Part shown: positions 26,066 to 42,850 of the stretch, one piece after another
Layout: each line of letters opens with the position of its first letter
Numbering within the stretch: position 1 is the first letter of the stretch
DNA from: Branchiostoma floridae
Lineage: Eukaryota; Chordata; Leptocardii; Amphioxiformes; Branchiostomatidae
Length of the DNA: 64,000 bases
Direction: 5' to 3'
Assembly (NCBI RefSeq): GCF_000003815.2
Contig: NC_049988.1
Span: 3,288,210-3,352,209 of the forward strand
The notes under the pieces: model-generated
What the model was told of the DNA's origin: nothing
The model's database searches: none
What the model saw: the letters and a program-made list of their open reading frames with translations, nothing else
Made by a program: the position numbers and the translations under genes

Positions 26066-29000
26066 CTAGTAGAGAGACTCGGTGTTGTTGGTTCTTGGCA
26101 TCTTGATCTTTTCAATGTTCTTCACTATGAGGTCATGTAGGGCGGCCTGAAATAGGAGAACACAACAGTCAGAAAACTAAACAAAAACTAGAAGCAGAGA
26201 ACCAACATTAGTGACAAAATTATCTCTCCGGGTCTTAACACATATCAAAAAAGAGAGATTTATTTTCCATAGAAGAAAAACCAGCAGCTCTACATAATCA
26301 TACATGCAAATGAAGTCAGCTGTTCCAAACACTGTCTATCCCCTCTTAGATTTGACCTTGAAAAATGGAGGTTGATGTCTTCTTGGTCAACAAGATACAT
26401 CTAACTCGAGAATAGATGGATGAATTGGTCTCATATGTTGAGAAAAACTATTAATGGAAATATTGGGCCTATTTTGGTGTCTTTGACTGATGGCCGTATC
26501 TCTAGCCTGAGTACCATCCAGGTAGTTGTTTGCTCCTATGTTCACTCCTCCAACCTATCTCAATTGTACATTTATATCTTTTGGTGATGACGTCAGGTAA
26601 TGAGCAAATTAAGGGTTCTTGAGCTCTTGTTCGAACAGGAGTTCCAACACCATTTTGAATAGTATTTCATTGATTAGTTAACCATTTCCAGTTCCTTGTG
26701 ACTAGCAGGGAGCTTGTGTTAGACAGTACGGACCGATCAGTGCCCTCGTCCAAAATTTGGACGAGAATCAAATATTCCAGGTGTTAGACTGTTGTCATTG
26801 CACTAGTGTCATAGTATGCATAGACTGACTGACAGTATGTATGTATATAGACTGTTAAAGTTCCCAGAGAAAATAGGAAAGAAGCAACTGAATATAGTGT
26901 AGAATGAATGTCGGCACGAACTACTACTTGCATGGTACGAGGGGCGTTCAATAAGTAATAACTCTGACTCATTTCCCATAGCAGGGGATTAATGAATCTT
27001 GGCACAGTTATTAGTCTTTCTCTTCATAGGAACCACCCAGAGTTATGCATTTCTCCCATCGTTTGATGCAGCTCTGGACACTGTTTTTGTAGGACACCCC
27101 AGGTTGTTCCTCCAACAGATGCCTCATCAATGGCAGAAGAGGAATGACCAGGTCTGGGAGCTGTTTCCACAGACTTCCGGCCATGTTTGAATTCAGGATG
27201 CCAGCGTTTTACAAGGTCATATGATGGGGCATCATCACCATAAGTTTCTTTCATTTCATCAAAAGTCTCCTTTGGTGTGCGTCCTTTCAAATACAAAAAC
27301 CGGATCACTGGCGACACTCAACTGGCTCCATTTCACACCTGGTCCATTTCACACCTAACTCAGTTCAAACACCAGTAAATCAGAAACCACAATTAGTTCA
27401 GAGCTCTTTTTTGCAACATAAACTATAGAGATATGAATCATTACACATGCAAAATTTCATCTAGATCAGACAACTGGAAGTGGGTCAGAATTATTACTTG
27501 TTAAACGCCCCTCGTACCCTGTCTAAAAGATCTGGGCTGACTTTTTCAGTACTTACATAGCTGTTACGGAGCTCACAACAGACCAGTCGTAAGCTGATGA
27601 ACTCCTTTTCATCCATCTCCTCAACCGCCCGCCGATAGTCCTCCACATGGGGATACTTGGCTACTTTAGACACCAGCTTCCCTCTTGTTATGAAGTACCT
27701 ACAAGTAGTCAAAGTGAGGGTAAAAGCTGGGTTACATTTTGTGATTTGGCTCTCCAGAGTACTGTAAATTAGGGCTGTGTACCTAAATACCCGTACCTGT
27801 ACCGTACCTAAAAAACTGTTTATGTACAGGTCCGGACCTAAACATCTGTGTACCTGTACCTGTACCTAAACAAACTAAATCACTATTGAACACTACTTTT
27901 TAAGACTGCTGGACAAGTAAATCCTGAATCAAGAATGACAATGGTGATAATCTTGCAGTTGAAACTTCAGAAAACTTGCAAAGAAATTGTTTTGAGATTC
28001 AAATATGCAAAGATGACAACTTATGACAATAGAAGACAGTTAGCTACATGTTTAACTTGCATATATTTGGTTAAACTTTTTTAGGTACAGGTGCAGGTCC
28101 AGACCTGTACCTAATCCCTCGTACCTGTGCCTGTACATGTACCTGAAAATTTGTTAAGGTACACAGCTCTACTGTAAATGCATTTAAGTTCGCTGGGATT
28201 AAGTATGTGGTAAATTTGCAATGCAAAATCCACGAACATTAAACCACTGCAAAAATTTCAGCACTTACAGTAATAGTGTAAATGCATGTTTGCGGGGATT
28301 TGATTTCACAAGACGCTTCAGGAGAACATGGAGTGTTCCCGGCCCAGCGTTTTTTAGTTTGTGATAGCGCTTTTGTTCCAACTTGTACAAAATGGTAACA
28401 CCAGTGCACTTACATACAGCCAGGTGGCAACTCCAAAGTAGGGACTGGGCAAGGGTTGTAGACAGACAGAACATTTGATTTCCACAGTGCTGGCATGATC
28501 AACTGTTACTTGTCTAATCATATCTATCCTCTCGGTACTTTTCAGTCAAACCTGACTGAGCATTAGAGAGGACCATAACAGGTGTCTCCTACACAACATA
28601 TAGTATGACATGATATACTTTAAGTACATGTAGCTCTTAGATAAGGAGGTAGGTTGGCAGAAGACACAGGAAAAAAATTTCAAAGCAGTTTTCACAGCAA
28701 AGAGTCTTTTTTGTGGGAGAAGGGCTTTGGTGGTGCGATAAATTTGTGTTTAGAGCTCAGTCCAGTGTTCTAGCCATCCCCAGGATTTTGAATGGAAATT
28801 TGTGAAAGGCGTGACAATCCTAGGGAGGTCTGGGGGTATGCTCCTTTTAAAATCTAGACCCTCTGAAATGCTATTTCCTTTATTTTGAGGGGCAAATTTT
28901 GCTGGTAGACACATCTTGGTTCAATTAGAATTTTAATGCCAATTTTTGTCTGTCATGGCACGGATTTTTTGTCTATCCGTCCCCAGCAACAAAATTCTGT

Positions 29001-32000
29001 CAAAGATGGACAGATGCTGGCTAGAACCCTGGAGCTCACCATGAAACATGTGAACACAAAGTGCCGTGAACATTTCTCGATCTACCTTGAGATCTGGTCG
29101 AGATACGCCGCCGCCTCACTCTCGTACTGCCGAAGCTCGCCCAGCGTGTCTTCCTGGATGGATACGCCGAAGTTGTTTCCGTCCTCGATTCGCGGGATCA
29201 GCAACTGCACCCACATCTTCAACTGGTGCAAGATTACAACGCATTGTTAAGTCAAGAAACCTACAATGTACGAGTGAACCAACCCCCTGCTCTAGTGTTT
29301 GAACAAATGTGTGGCACAGGAGCTTTAGAAATGGATAGGCACCGCCCTATAAACCGAAAGGTTTGTGACAGATTCTAGCTTTAATTCAACTGATGTCGCA
29401 TGAGAAACAAACATAAAACAAAAGATGAGAAGCCCAACATTTCTTGTAAGTACATGTATATATAACATACAATGTATACTATATAAGTAAACTCAAGCTA
29501 GAAAGGGAACATTTGAAAGCAAATGCAGTATATTTCACTCCTGCTAGTCTGTGACTGGTTTTGGTGTGGGATTATGGCACAAATACCAATGTAACAAAAA
29601 TGCTTGTTGTTACATGTATATCAATATAGTATATGTACATGATCAATGACACCAATCTTCTTACCATGTTACACTTCTCCACTAGAGTCCTGATTTCTGG
29701 CTTCATGACTTCGATAATCTTTGTCAGCTTGGTGTTACAGGTGACCATCCCACCAGGGTTCAAGATGACTTTGGTACCTGTTGGAGACAAACAAAAAACA
29801 ATGGTCAAATTTCAGTTATGCTTCTTAACTTTAAACCAATGTTAACAATCTTGTTCGTAGATCAAATTAATTTTTTTTCTATCATTGTGCATTTCGCTCA
29901 AATTCCTTTTTTCCGCCATCAAAAGGCAGGTTGCGGCATCAACAGTACATATCAGGTTGCCGCACTTCCAAGTTAGTACTTTCTTCAAATCAGCTACTTA
30001 CCCATTATCTTTTCCTCCATCTACATGTAACATGCACTTATGTTTTATCTTATCAAGAAATACATTTTGTATACACAAACGTTTATGCACGTACATGTGA
30101 ATGTGTATGTGGGGAAAAGCAGTGTTCCAACTGCAACATTTCAGGTTGTGCACTGTGCAACCTGAGTTTGAAATTGAGTTGCATCAAGCAAAATGTGGTT
30201 GCCTTGGCAAAGTGCAATGGGTATTTTGACCACTGATAAATTATTTCGTGGATTGTGCAGTTCAAAATTATTGTTAGCTTGGTTTCCATCATATTCTAGC
30301 TCTGTTCACTTCTCTGGCTGCTTTCGTTTACAATAGTGTGGCACCATTAATACTATATAATAGAGAGACCATTGGCATTTGAATGTTTGCATAAAATACA
30401 GACGAGAGTTTTGATTGGCTCCGAGTCAGTTTGGATATCTTATCAGACATTGCTCTACAAGCAAATACAGTTTACTAGCAAAGGACCACTGCACTACTTA
30501 AAACTGAGTATCATACCCATCATTTAGCGTGGTGGTTGAAATCTATAGCATGGTGACCTGTTGCTCTAAAAATGGACTAGCTAGAATACTGTGCAATGGG
30601 AAAGAGAGATGTGTGCAGAACCCTCACCTTGGATGGAGAGCTTACCTTGGATATCATCCAAGTTGTGGTCCAGCTTCCTTCTCTTGGCGTCTGGCTGAAA
30701 TATACAGAACAAGATACAGTTCAGATGTCTTATTTCTTACAAGTAAGGCTGTGCATTATACACTCAAGACTTTAAAACTTAAGAAAGTGTATTGAAGACA
30801 CATGTCATATTGTATATGTTATAACTGGGCTGTGATGACGTTTGACAATGTGCCTTCTGGACCAGCTGATAACTTGGGTTATCACATGGGGTTCTTTTAT
30901 AACAAGAGCTTCCATAGGATAATTCAAAGTACAATACACATTTGTGTGTGTACTTTGAGTGTGCCATTGCCCAACAAGGGTGGTGGCATTGCTGTTGCTA
31001 CAACTTTTTGTTCAATGACACCAAATTTTCTCAACTTCTGGCGCATTTCACATTGAAATGCTTTTTCGGATAGGTATGACAAAAATAAAAATAAAATCCC
31101 TCTCAGTCCCAGCCTTCCAACGGGTCGATTTTACCCTCCTGCTTTCAGGTGATCCTATGTGTGCAGTGCAATCAGGTGAAAATCATGGAGCATCTGATGC
31201 CATCCATAAAATTAAATTGCTGTGGCCTTAATTACATAGCTGTACTAGTAGTTCCTTACCTGATGAGAGTTAACAAGGATGGGGTCTGGGACGGGCACAT
31301 TCAGCTCCATGTGCATCTGGGTCAGGTCTACACACTGGAACATGTCAGACTGCAAAGAAACAAATGAGATTTTACATGATTAGAACTTGAACTACTCACC
31401 CTCACACTCAGGGTTGACAATCGCGGCAAAGCCTAACGATATCACCCCTGACAACTCAGCCACAGAATTCGGGTATTAGGGGTGCCTTGCTTATGAATAT
31501 TAATGAGCTTGTCTGATTTGTCGCTGCGACCGGATTGCAAGTTTCGAACAAACAGCGTACACATGGTACGGCGCCGCGTGGACAAAGATCTGTTTATCTT
31601 TGCGTGACGGTAATGTTTTTTTTTCATATGCTAGGTCGGTATACATTGATGCCGTGGTTACCTATGCCCACAGAACCGACAACTGTTAAATTTGGTACCT
31701 AAATAAAGACGGCTGGACGCTGAAAGTACTGTGAAACGTTATGCCGGTACTGTTACCTTGCTCTTGAATATTAATGAGTCGCCTTATATGGCGCCTTTCC
31801 GAGCTTTCGACAACAAAAAAGCCATCTCTCCGAAGGATGTCTACTGGATAGAAGCCACGCCCCTAGTAATAACCGAATTCTGTGGCTGAGTTGTCAGGGG
31901 TGATATCGTTAGGCTTTGCCACGATTGGTCAACCCTGAGTGTGAGGGTGGAAATACTGCAAATCTTGAAAAGTTTGCATTGGTTTGTCACTTTTACTGGG

Positions 32001-34059
32001 AACTCTTATCAAAATCAAGACACTACAGACATTAAGCCAGGCATTTGGACAGGGTTTTCCTACAATAACAAGAAATTGGACGCACTAGACACCATTACAC
32101 TGGGGAGCAGATCTAGCCTGGGTACCATCCGATGTCTACCAGGGCTCCTTACACTCGCCATCCTATGGACAGCAACACTTTCTGGTACTGGTAGCATGCA
32201 TGCGATCAGGTGAGCGACACTGCTGGAATCAAACTCATGGCTTCTAGTTCCAGAGGCAGGGCAGCTAACCACTGGACTACGCACGCTTCTTGCATATAGC
32301 TTGGTATCCGGCCGTATTATAGGTCCCGAGTCGGCGGAGAGGACAGAAGAGACTCTATACTACAGCTGGATACCAGGCTAACTTGCATAATACTATGTGT
32401 ACGACTGTTACCTTGAGCAGTTCATCCAGCTGAATAATTTTCTTGGGAAAGTCATCAGTGACGATAGTCTCTGCCTGCAAAACACACAGTCAAGAAGATT
32501 TTACTTACATTATACAATTCACCCAGTCAAGCACATGTTAATGCATGAATACTCTTTTTTCATCTATGTAGGTGTTTTCTTGGGTAGGTATGACATAAAT
32601 GAAATATAACTGTGTGTTTTGTATTACGCTTGGATCGGATTGGCCTTCAGACAATCCTTAAAGTTAAACTACAGTAGAGCTGGTGCCTCGGATTTATTTG
32701 TTTATATTTACTTGTTTATCAAACTTTACCATCACAATGGAGGGAGAGCCAAAACTGGTGATTTCTCCATTCTGTATATCGGGTGGTAAAGAATAAACCA
32801 TGTTGTATTCTACTTATGATCCAACTTACTTATACACAAATGAGACCTAAACCTGTATGTAAGATCTTACCTCCTTGCAGAAGTGCTCCTTGAAATCTTT
32901 GACCTGGAGGCAGAAACAAAATGAAGTCATTCCAACGACTGGTAAGCCAATATGACACTGACAGTCAAGGAAACATTGATTTAGCACTATGTACTAAGTT
33001 CACCGTGAAGCAGGGCTCTAGCCAGCGTCCGTTTTTCCGTCAATTGACGGAAATTTGCTGCGTTTGACGGAAAAATTTTAAAGCCAATCCGTCAACCTTA
33101 ACGGACAAAAATCTGATAAAAGCTCCTTGGTGGAAGCTACAGGCGGCTTGGGGACGCCGTCCACGGCCGTAATAGCCACACACTGTTTGTTTTGCTATTG
33201 TTATGATTGTTGACAATGTGTGTCGGTGCCCTTTCGCATACGATAATCTCATTAAAACCCGTTTTTCAAGGTCTCAGTTCAGTCTCTCTAACTCCTTGAA
33301 TAGTGTTTTCACGACGATGGGAATTGGCTGACGGAAAAAAAATTCGAGCTGGCTAGAGCCCTGCCGTGAAGGTACTGACTAACAGGTGGATCCCACAGAT
33401 CTTGACACTCTTGACCTGGCACGTGCTATGGACAACGATTTTGGTTTATATATTATTGCACATGGGTTATACTCAGAGACAGCCTGCACCGGCAACAGTG
33501 ATCACCCAAAAGTGCCATAATACTAGTAATCTTCTCCAAGATTGAAGGCACTGATATGAACAAGGAGCTTTTATGATATGAAGAAGAAGGAAAAAAGAAG
33601 ATGCATAATTTTGGAGTATATTGTTGTCATTTTGTGAGGAATTGTTTTTGTTTTGTTTGGCTTGGAAAAAGGTGATTTTAGTTCTATCACTGATATAAGT
33701 ACAAATTTACACGTAGCTTCTCTGGTTTTGTCAAATTCATGAAAACTTCTATACTTTCTGACCCCCCCCCCCACCATTAAAAATGCACGTGTGCACAAAA
33801 TATCATAATCAATCTTTAACCATTCAGTATACTTTCCTCCAGTTACATGTAACGGTAAAGCTGTCTAGATTTTCTGCATTGTCATAAGTGAACTTCAAAA
33901 GTTCAATTATTTGTTGCAAACGCAGGTCCAAACGCGCCATACATGGGGCCGGCAAGGGGGAGGGGGGCACTAACACATGGCGGGGATTTGAGGACAAACC
34001 GTGGCCCTGAGTGGGGGATTTTTAATGTCACTCACCTTGTCATCCTTACAGAAAGACAT
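26066..34059 (-). CDS. PSME3: Proteasome activator complex subunit 3 (PA28/REG gamma)
   Basis: Nine coding exons in transcription order: 34036-34059, 32871-32903, 32412-32474, 31260-31349, 30646-30694, 29665-29777, 29086-29222, 27557-27698, 26066-26146. The total is 732 nt, 243 residues (vertebrate REG-gamma is about 254), all GT-AG and in phase. Family marks: FPKK near 29-32, the VPVPDPIL segment in exon 4, a basic KRRK cluster at 74-77 consistent with a nuclear signal, KPEIR in exon 6, the activation-loop segment IEDGNNFGV about 136-144, RGKLVSK and YPHVEDYRR in exon 8, and a C-terminus ending in SLY. By family knowledge it forms a heptameric ring that caps and opens the 20S proteasome in the nucleus without ATP or ubiquitin. 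Introns carry a hAT-type element (33011-33363) and several other inverted-repeat elements. It is divergent to the ARF gene. Confidence 0.95.
26503..27525. mobile_element. Inverted-repeat element, family TAGCCTGGGTACCATCC, interrupted by a mariner
   Basis: The left end is TAGCCTGAGTACCATCC; the right end, read on the other strand, is TAGACAGGGTACC then ATGCAAGTAGTAG once the inserted mariner (26938-27514) is removed. It lies in the PSME3 intron before the last exon; its right end is about 30 nt from the donor of exon 8. Confidence 0.7.
26938..27514 (-). mobile_element. Internally deleted mariner-type transposon
   Basis: Near-perfect terminal inverted repeats (CGAGGGGCGTTCAATAAG and its partner) are flanked by TA on both sides, the Tc1/mariner target duplication. 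On the minus strand 27024-27317 encodes a 97-residue remnant starting MSPVIRFLYLKG, with TPKETFDEMKETYGDDAPSY and a WH.EFK.GR segment, matching the N-terminal helix-turn-helix of mariner transposases. The catalytic DDD domain is deleted and the frame closes soon after, so it is non-autonomous. Confidence 0.88.
27770..28171. mobile_element. hAT-type MITE, family TAGRGCTGTGTACC, copy 1
   Basis: The ends TAGGGCTGTGTACC and GGTACACAGCTCTA are flanked by the identical 8-bp duplication CTGTAAAT (27762-27769 and 28172-28179). The interior has tandem GTACCTGTACCT-like motifs. It lies in the PSME3 intron between exons 7 and 8. Copy 2 is at 59053-59419. Confidence 0.88.
31397..31949. mobile_element. 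Long-TIR element in PSME3 intron
   Basis: Inverted repeats of roughly 75-80 bp, running from CACCCTCACACTCAGGGTTG through CCTAACGATATCACCCCTGA to GAATTCGG, bracket about 400 bp. No transposase was seen. It lies in the intron between exons 3 and 4. Confidence 0.8.
32110..32385 (-). mobile_element. tRNA-like SINE fragment
   Basis: On the minus strand a tRNA-like head has a box A-like AGTCCAGTGGTTAGCTG and a box B-like GAGTTTGATTCC about 30 nt later. It is bracketed by TAGCCTGGGTACCATCC and a diverged GGATACCAGGCTA. Probably a dead SINE; no tRNA gene is called. Confidence 0.5.
33011..33363. mobile_element. hAT-type MITE, family CAGGGCTCTAGCCAGC, copy 1
   Basis: Inverted ends CAGGGCTCTAGCCAGC and GCTGGCTAGAGCCCTG with an exact 8-bp target duplication CCGTGAAG at 33003-33010 and 33364-33371. 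It lies in PSME3 intron 1. Copies 2 and 3 are in the RECK locus. Confidence 0.93.
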
Positions 34060-34149
34060 AATGATGCTTCACACTACACACACGGATTTAAAAATAAACG
34101 TTTTCAATAAATATTAGTTTAGAATATTCGAAGAACCACGTTCAGCTCG

Positions 34150-34185
34150 TACGGGAATATTAACGCATGCGCATTGGTCGGAACA
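34150..34185 (-). promoter_or_regulatory. Candidate PSME3 core promoter with CCAAT and NRF1-like sites
   Basis: Read on the minus strand, GACCAATGCGCATGCG combines a CCAAT box with an NRF1-type GCGCATGC motif about 110 nt upstream of the ATG at 34059. Housekeeping genes often use such TATA-less promoters. The start site itself is inferred. Confidence 0.45.
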
Positions 34186-34519
34186 TACCATTTTTCATGA
34201 AGGAGGTTTCTTTAGTCCATAGATTTTGAAACTGCGGATATCAAATATTCATGAAATTGCCACTATTACTATATTATATCTCCATTTCTATTGGAATAAA
34301 ACTTTGATAATTTTAATGTATTACTTATACAGTATGAAGTATTAAAGAAAAGGTGTAAGCAAAAAACCATGCATACCAACCTCCTGTTGTGTGCATCAAG
34401 ACCTATGGTCTAGTCCATCGACATCAAAGCTTCACAAATAAACAAAACAGATAAACAAAACAGACTTTGCGTCAGGTAACAGTTGCAAGCAGTCGCTATG
34501 ATAATGAAGTCATTTGAAC

Positions 34520-34795
34520 CTCACTCACTCGCTCACTCACTCAATCAATCAACCAATCAATCACTCAATCAATCAATTACTCCTGCTCTCTCACTTACTC
34601 GCTCATTCACTGACGTTAACGTTATCAGTTTTTTGGTTCAATGGCATAAATTCTAACTTGTGAGATTGTTGAGCAATTCATTCATTCATTCATTCATTCA
34701 TTCATTCATTCATTCATTCATTCATTCATTCATTCATTCATTCATTCATTCATTATTCGATCATTCATTCATTCGCTCACTCACTCACTCACTTA
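34520..34795. repeat. (ATTC)n and CTCACT-type simple repeats
   Basis: Runs of CACT/AATC from about 34520 and a nearly pure ATTC array at 34674-34755, in the spacer between PSME3 and ARF. Confidence 0.93.
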
Positions 34796-35129
34796 AACGT
34801 TACTCTAGTCAAGGACGTTATTGACACAATCAAAACAATATTTCCAACTTTTCACCAGTTAGTAGACCTAAAAAAAACTATATTTCTGTTAAAATCACAG
34901 AACCCACTAATCATTAAAGAAGTGGGACTTTTCATCAGCCACTGCCTCCAAAGAAGAAGTCAAACCACCCAGTAAAGAAAGTAGAAGCATGTAACACTGT
35001 ATCATTGTAATTAGCCTACGGGCATGGATTTGCAAATAAATCATTATTATTATTGATATAACGTCCTTGCTCTAGTGTTGTATTAACGTTAGATCATTTT
35101 CTGCAGATTCTAAAGTGGTCGCCAGATGT

Positions 35130-35272
35130 CGCAGGGGAGGGTGTGCGATGTTCCGGTCACGTGGTAGGGGGTCACGCAATTGAGCATTACTCAGACCCCT
35201 CTGACGTGGCACATGCAACGACACCTTTTCACATCCGCCATTTTGGAGACTGGTATCTACCTGAGGTGGGTC
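35130..35272 (+). promoter_or_regulatory. Candidate ARF promoter and noncoding first exon
   Basis: CACGTG near 35159 and a YY1-like CCGCCATTTTGGA near 35236, followed by a plausible donor CTGAG|GTGGGT near 35268. The coding ATG is about 2.75 kb downstream, so this would be a 5' UTR exon. Transcript data are absent. Confidence 0.35.
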
Positions 35273-37510
35273 TCAAAATCTTTCCTTACACATTTTAACC
35301 CCATTTTCCTTCTTGTATTCTACCTACACCTTATACTATGATAGTTATAGAGTGCCCGGGAGAATTTATGGACGATTTTTGTGTCCATTTTCGACGTATT
35401 GTCGCTGGTTGTGCAACGTTGGCGACGACTTCCGCTACTGAACAAGACGAGGTTGTCTGTTCATTTCTAGAAAACGTTTTCTGTGAACAGGTTGTTTCTC
35501 ATACCAATTTCTGCTCTCAAGTCCGCAACAGGGGAATTCTTTCGACGTATTTTAGTTATTAAGGATCTTCTTGGCCTGTTTTGCCGTGTTTTTACGTGTC
35601 AAATCGCCGTGGTTTTGAATTTTAGGGGCACGAAAGTTGGAACTAACGATATACAGTACTTGTAAACCGCGCCGGTTTCTGCCCCCCTCCCTCCACCCCC
35701 CAAAAGCACATTTTTGAAAATTTCGTTTTATTTCATCATTTTGAAAAGGATTCAGTACCAACCACACATGGAATACGTCTAAAACGTTTGTCTGAAAATG
35801 AAACCATGTCCAAATCGTGCGTAATAGTTGAGGAATGTTAGGATGAGGGGAAAACGTGCGATGTCCACGTATATACATGGTAAAGCACTGGTCGGGATTT
35901 TGCTGTCACTTCAAGTCAGGGCGTGACAAGCTTTCTTCTCGTAACTTGTCTTTGTTCGGTCTAAAAATTAGCCCGAAAATGACCAGTAGAATTTCTGGAG
36001 AAGGAAGATTTGTCTCTTATTGTTGAAAGTTGCCGTGATTTCCGTCAAATTTCGCCATATATATTATAGATTGCAGTTATCACCATAACTATCCTTTTCA
36101 GAAATTTGATAATTGGTTTCTAGCAAAATGTAAATTTCATGAAATGTATCCGTATCAAATGGGTGTGAGACAATTATGATTTTAAAAAAAATGTTGTTTT
36201 TCTGTCTGCCCTGTTGAAGATATACAAGTCACTCTATGCAAAGTGTAATTATGAATATGCTAATTTTGCAAAGGACCTGCAATACTTGATTTGTGTCGAA
36301 TCTGATTGGAATCAAGGTCATGTTCATTGAAAATTATGCGTGTCCTGTCTTGTGTAGTGGAAAGAATAGGATTAACAACCACACAACACAACCACATTAT
36401 AGATTAATAATAGGTTCTAGAGCTAACTTCATAAACTTGACACATCTTAGTAAATGAGATCACCAAGAAGGCATAGAATTTATGTAGCCCTTGTATTTGT
36501 AGTCTTGTATTCTAAGCTATGACATCATCATATAATTGGGTGTTTCAATGCATGGTTTGAAATTGTATTTTTGCCAAATCTCAAAAATCCCCTTAGATTT
36601 CAATGTCAACTAGTCTGTGGGTTGGTGTGTGCCAAACTTGGCAGCCAAGCCCACAATTCAGTTTACATGGAGGACTGAAAACAAAGCTAACATTCTCCAG
36701 GCATGTGGTCACCTTGACTTGAGAGCAGGGCTAACACAACTACATACAAATTGTATATGGTCAGTGCAGTGTTGTACATGTACATGTAGCCAGCCTGAAA
36801 TTTTATTCCAGGGTTCTCCCCAGAATTTTTTAGTATAGTGGAGGGCAAAAATAGCCCGCACCAACGCGCTGCGCTTTCATGAAAATGGGTTCATTTTGCA
36901 ATGAAAAAGGGTGTCAAATACTACAAGTATAATATGTTATAGTGATTCCTTTGTTGTGAAGTGGCAAAACGACTATTGTCTTGATCATCGCCAATTCACA
37001 AGTTTTTGCAGACAATGCCCACTGGAAAAGGGATGCCACTTGGCACAAAAATCTGTAAATTTTCCTAGATTTTAATAAAACACCAAGAAAAGAGGGAAGA
37101 AACACACCAAATTTCAAAAGTAGTATAGTGGAGCTGGGTTAGGAATATAGTGGAGGGCCTCCGTTATTCCATCCTCTGGGGAGAACTCTGTATTCTGTCC
37201 CCAGGATTTTGAATGGAGGTCCTGTGGAATGTGTGATGGTCCAAACGGGTCTGGGGGTATGCTCCCCAAGGAAATTTTGAAATCTAGACCTTATATGAAA
37301 TGCTATTTCCTTGATTTTGAGGTACAAATTTTGCTGGTAGACTCAGCTTGGTTCAACAAGATACAGCCACGTGGTTTGATGATGGAAAATGTTTGCGGTG
37401 GTTTGGAGCTGACAGTGAAAAGGCCTCAGTGAAAACTGCAAACATAAAACCACTGCAAACATCTCTGCATTTACAGTAGTTGTGGAGGCAAGTTGTAGGC
37501 TTGGGTGACT
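35273..37510. other. Probable ARF intron 1, no gene seen
   Basis: No supported coding exon. Fragments of dispersed repeats occur at 36810-37200 (TTCTCCCCAGAATTTTTTAG type) and 37195-37470. Confidence 0.5.
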
Positions 37511-41832
<4,322 letters not shown>

Positions 41833-42850
41833 ATCCCATCCCAGTAGAAACATGGTTTTGGGCAGCTTGAGAAGGGGGCACTGTTCAACCTTGTATAAAG
41901 CTATCCCTGACAGACCCTTGTAGCTTTCCTTGTAGTTCTGTGAAGGATTTCATTGCTGTATTGGCAGAACTCTTTTGTGTCAATGGTATAGTGACAAGAA
42001 AGCGCCAACTGAAGCAAAAATATTTTCCCATTGTTAGAAAGCTATAGCCAATATGACTACTCGTGAGCTATTGTCACTGTGCACCTGTTTGCAGCCTTTT
42101 CACCTGTCTGTGTAGCTGTTCGCAGCAGCTGCAATAGGTAATGCACACAGTACCGCAGTCGTGTCAAAGCAAGTCAACCTTAAACTAAAATTGTTTTAGC
42201 GTAAAAGCAAAAGACTGAAGGGAAGGAAAACTTTGGGAAGTAAGGAAGGAAATGGAGATCTCAGTCATTCAGTTTTGATTGTGTGACATGTGGTACCATT
42301 TGTACCTGCAAGGTGGCGCTAATGAGTTGCTAATTTTCCAGGTTGTGTGGGGCTAAACATAAGCCTCTCCACATGTACACAGAATTGTAAGGAAAGCTGT
42401 AAGGGATCCTTCAGGTTTGGAGTTAGTGATAGTGTAATCATTTGTTACATAGTGTAAGACATTTTAGCACAAAAAAAAACAAGAATCCAGTTTCCTCTCA
42501 CTTTAATTTTCAAGTTATTAATTGAGTGTTCTCTTGAGCCCAGACCAAATTATGGCACATTAAAAGAAAACAATAGTTGATTATATAATACTGCACAGAA
42601 CCAGTCAACCCTTGCACACATCTCATTTGTACATTTCTTGGTAGTTAGTTGGTTACTGGCACATATGAAAAACTAGATACAACAGACAGTGCAGTGTTCA
42701 GCAAAAAGACTATGTCCAAGTCAGGTCAGATAATTGTATGGATGACGTCTACATATACACTAATAATGGTAGGGTTATAATACACAGCAGATGTAAATTA
42801 TATGTGAAATAAACAAAACCACAGAAGTTTGTATCAAGCAGACGTAAGTT
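41833..42850 (+). promoter_or_regulatory. ARF 3' UTR and poly(A) signal
   Basis: Noncoding sequence after the stop. AATAAA occurs at 42808-42813, about 980 nt past the stop; a second candidate is near 43781. The exact end is uncertain. Confidence 0.55.
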
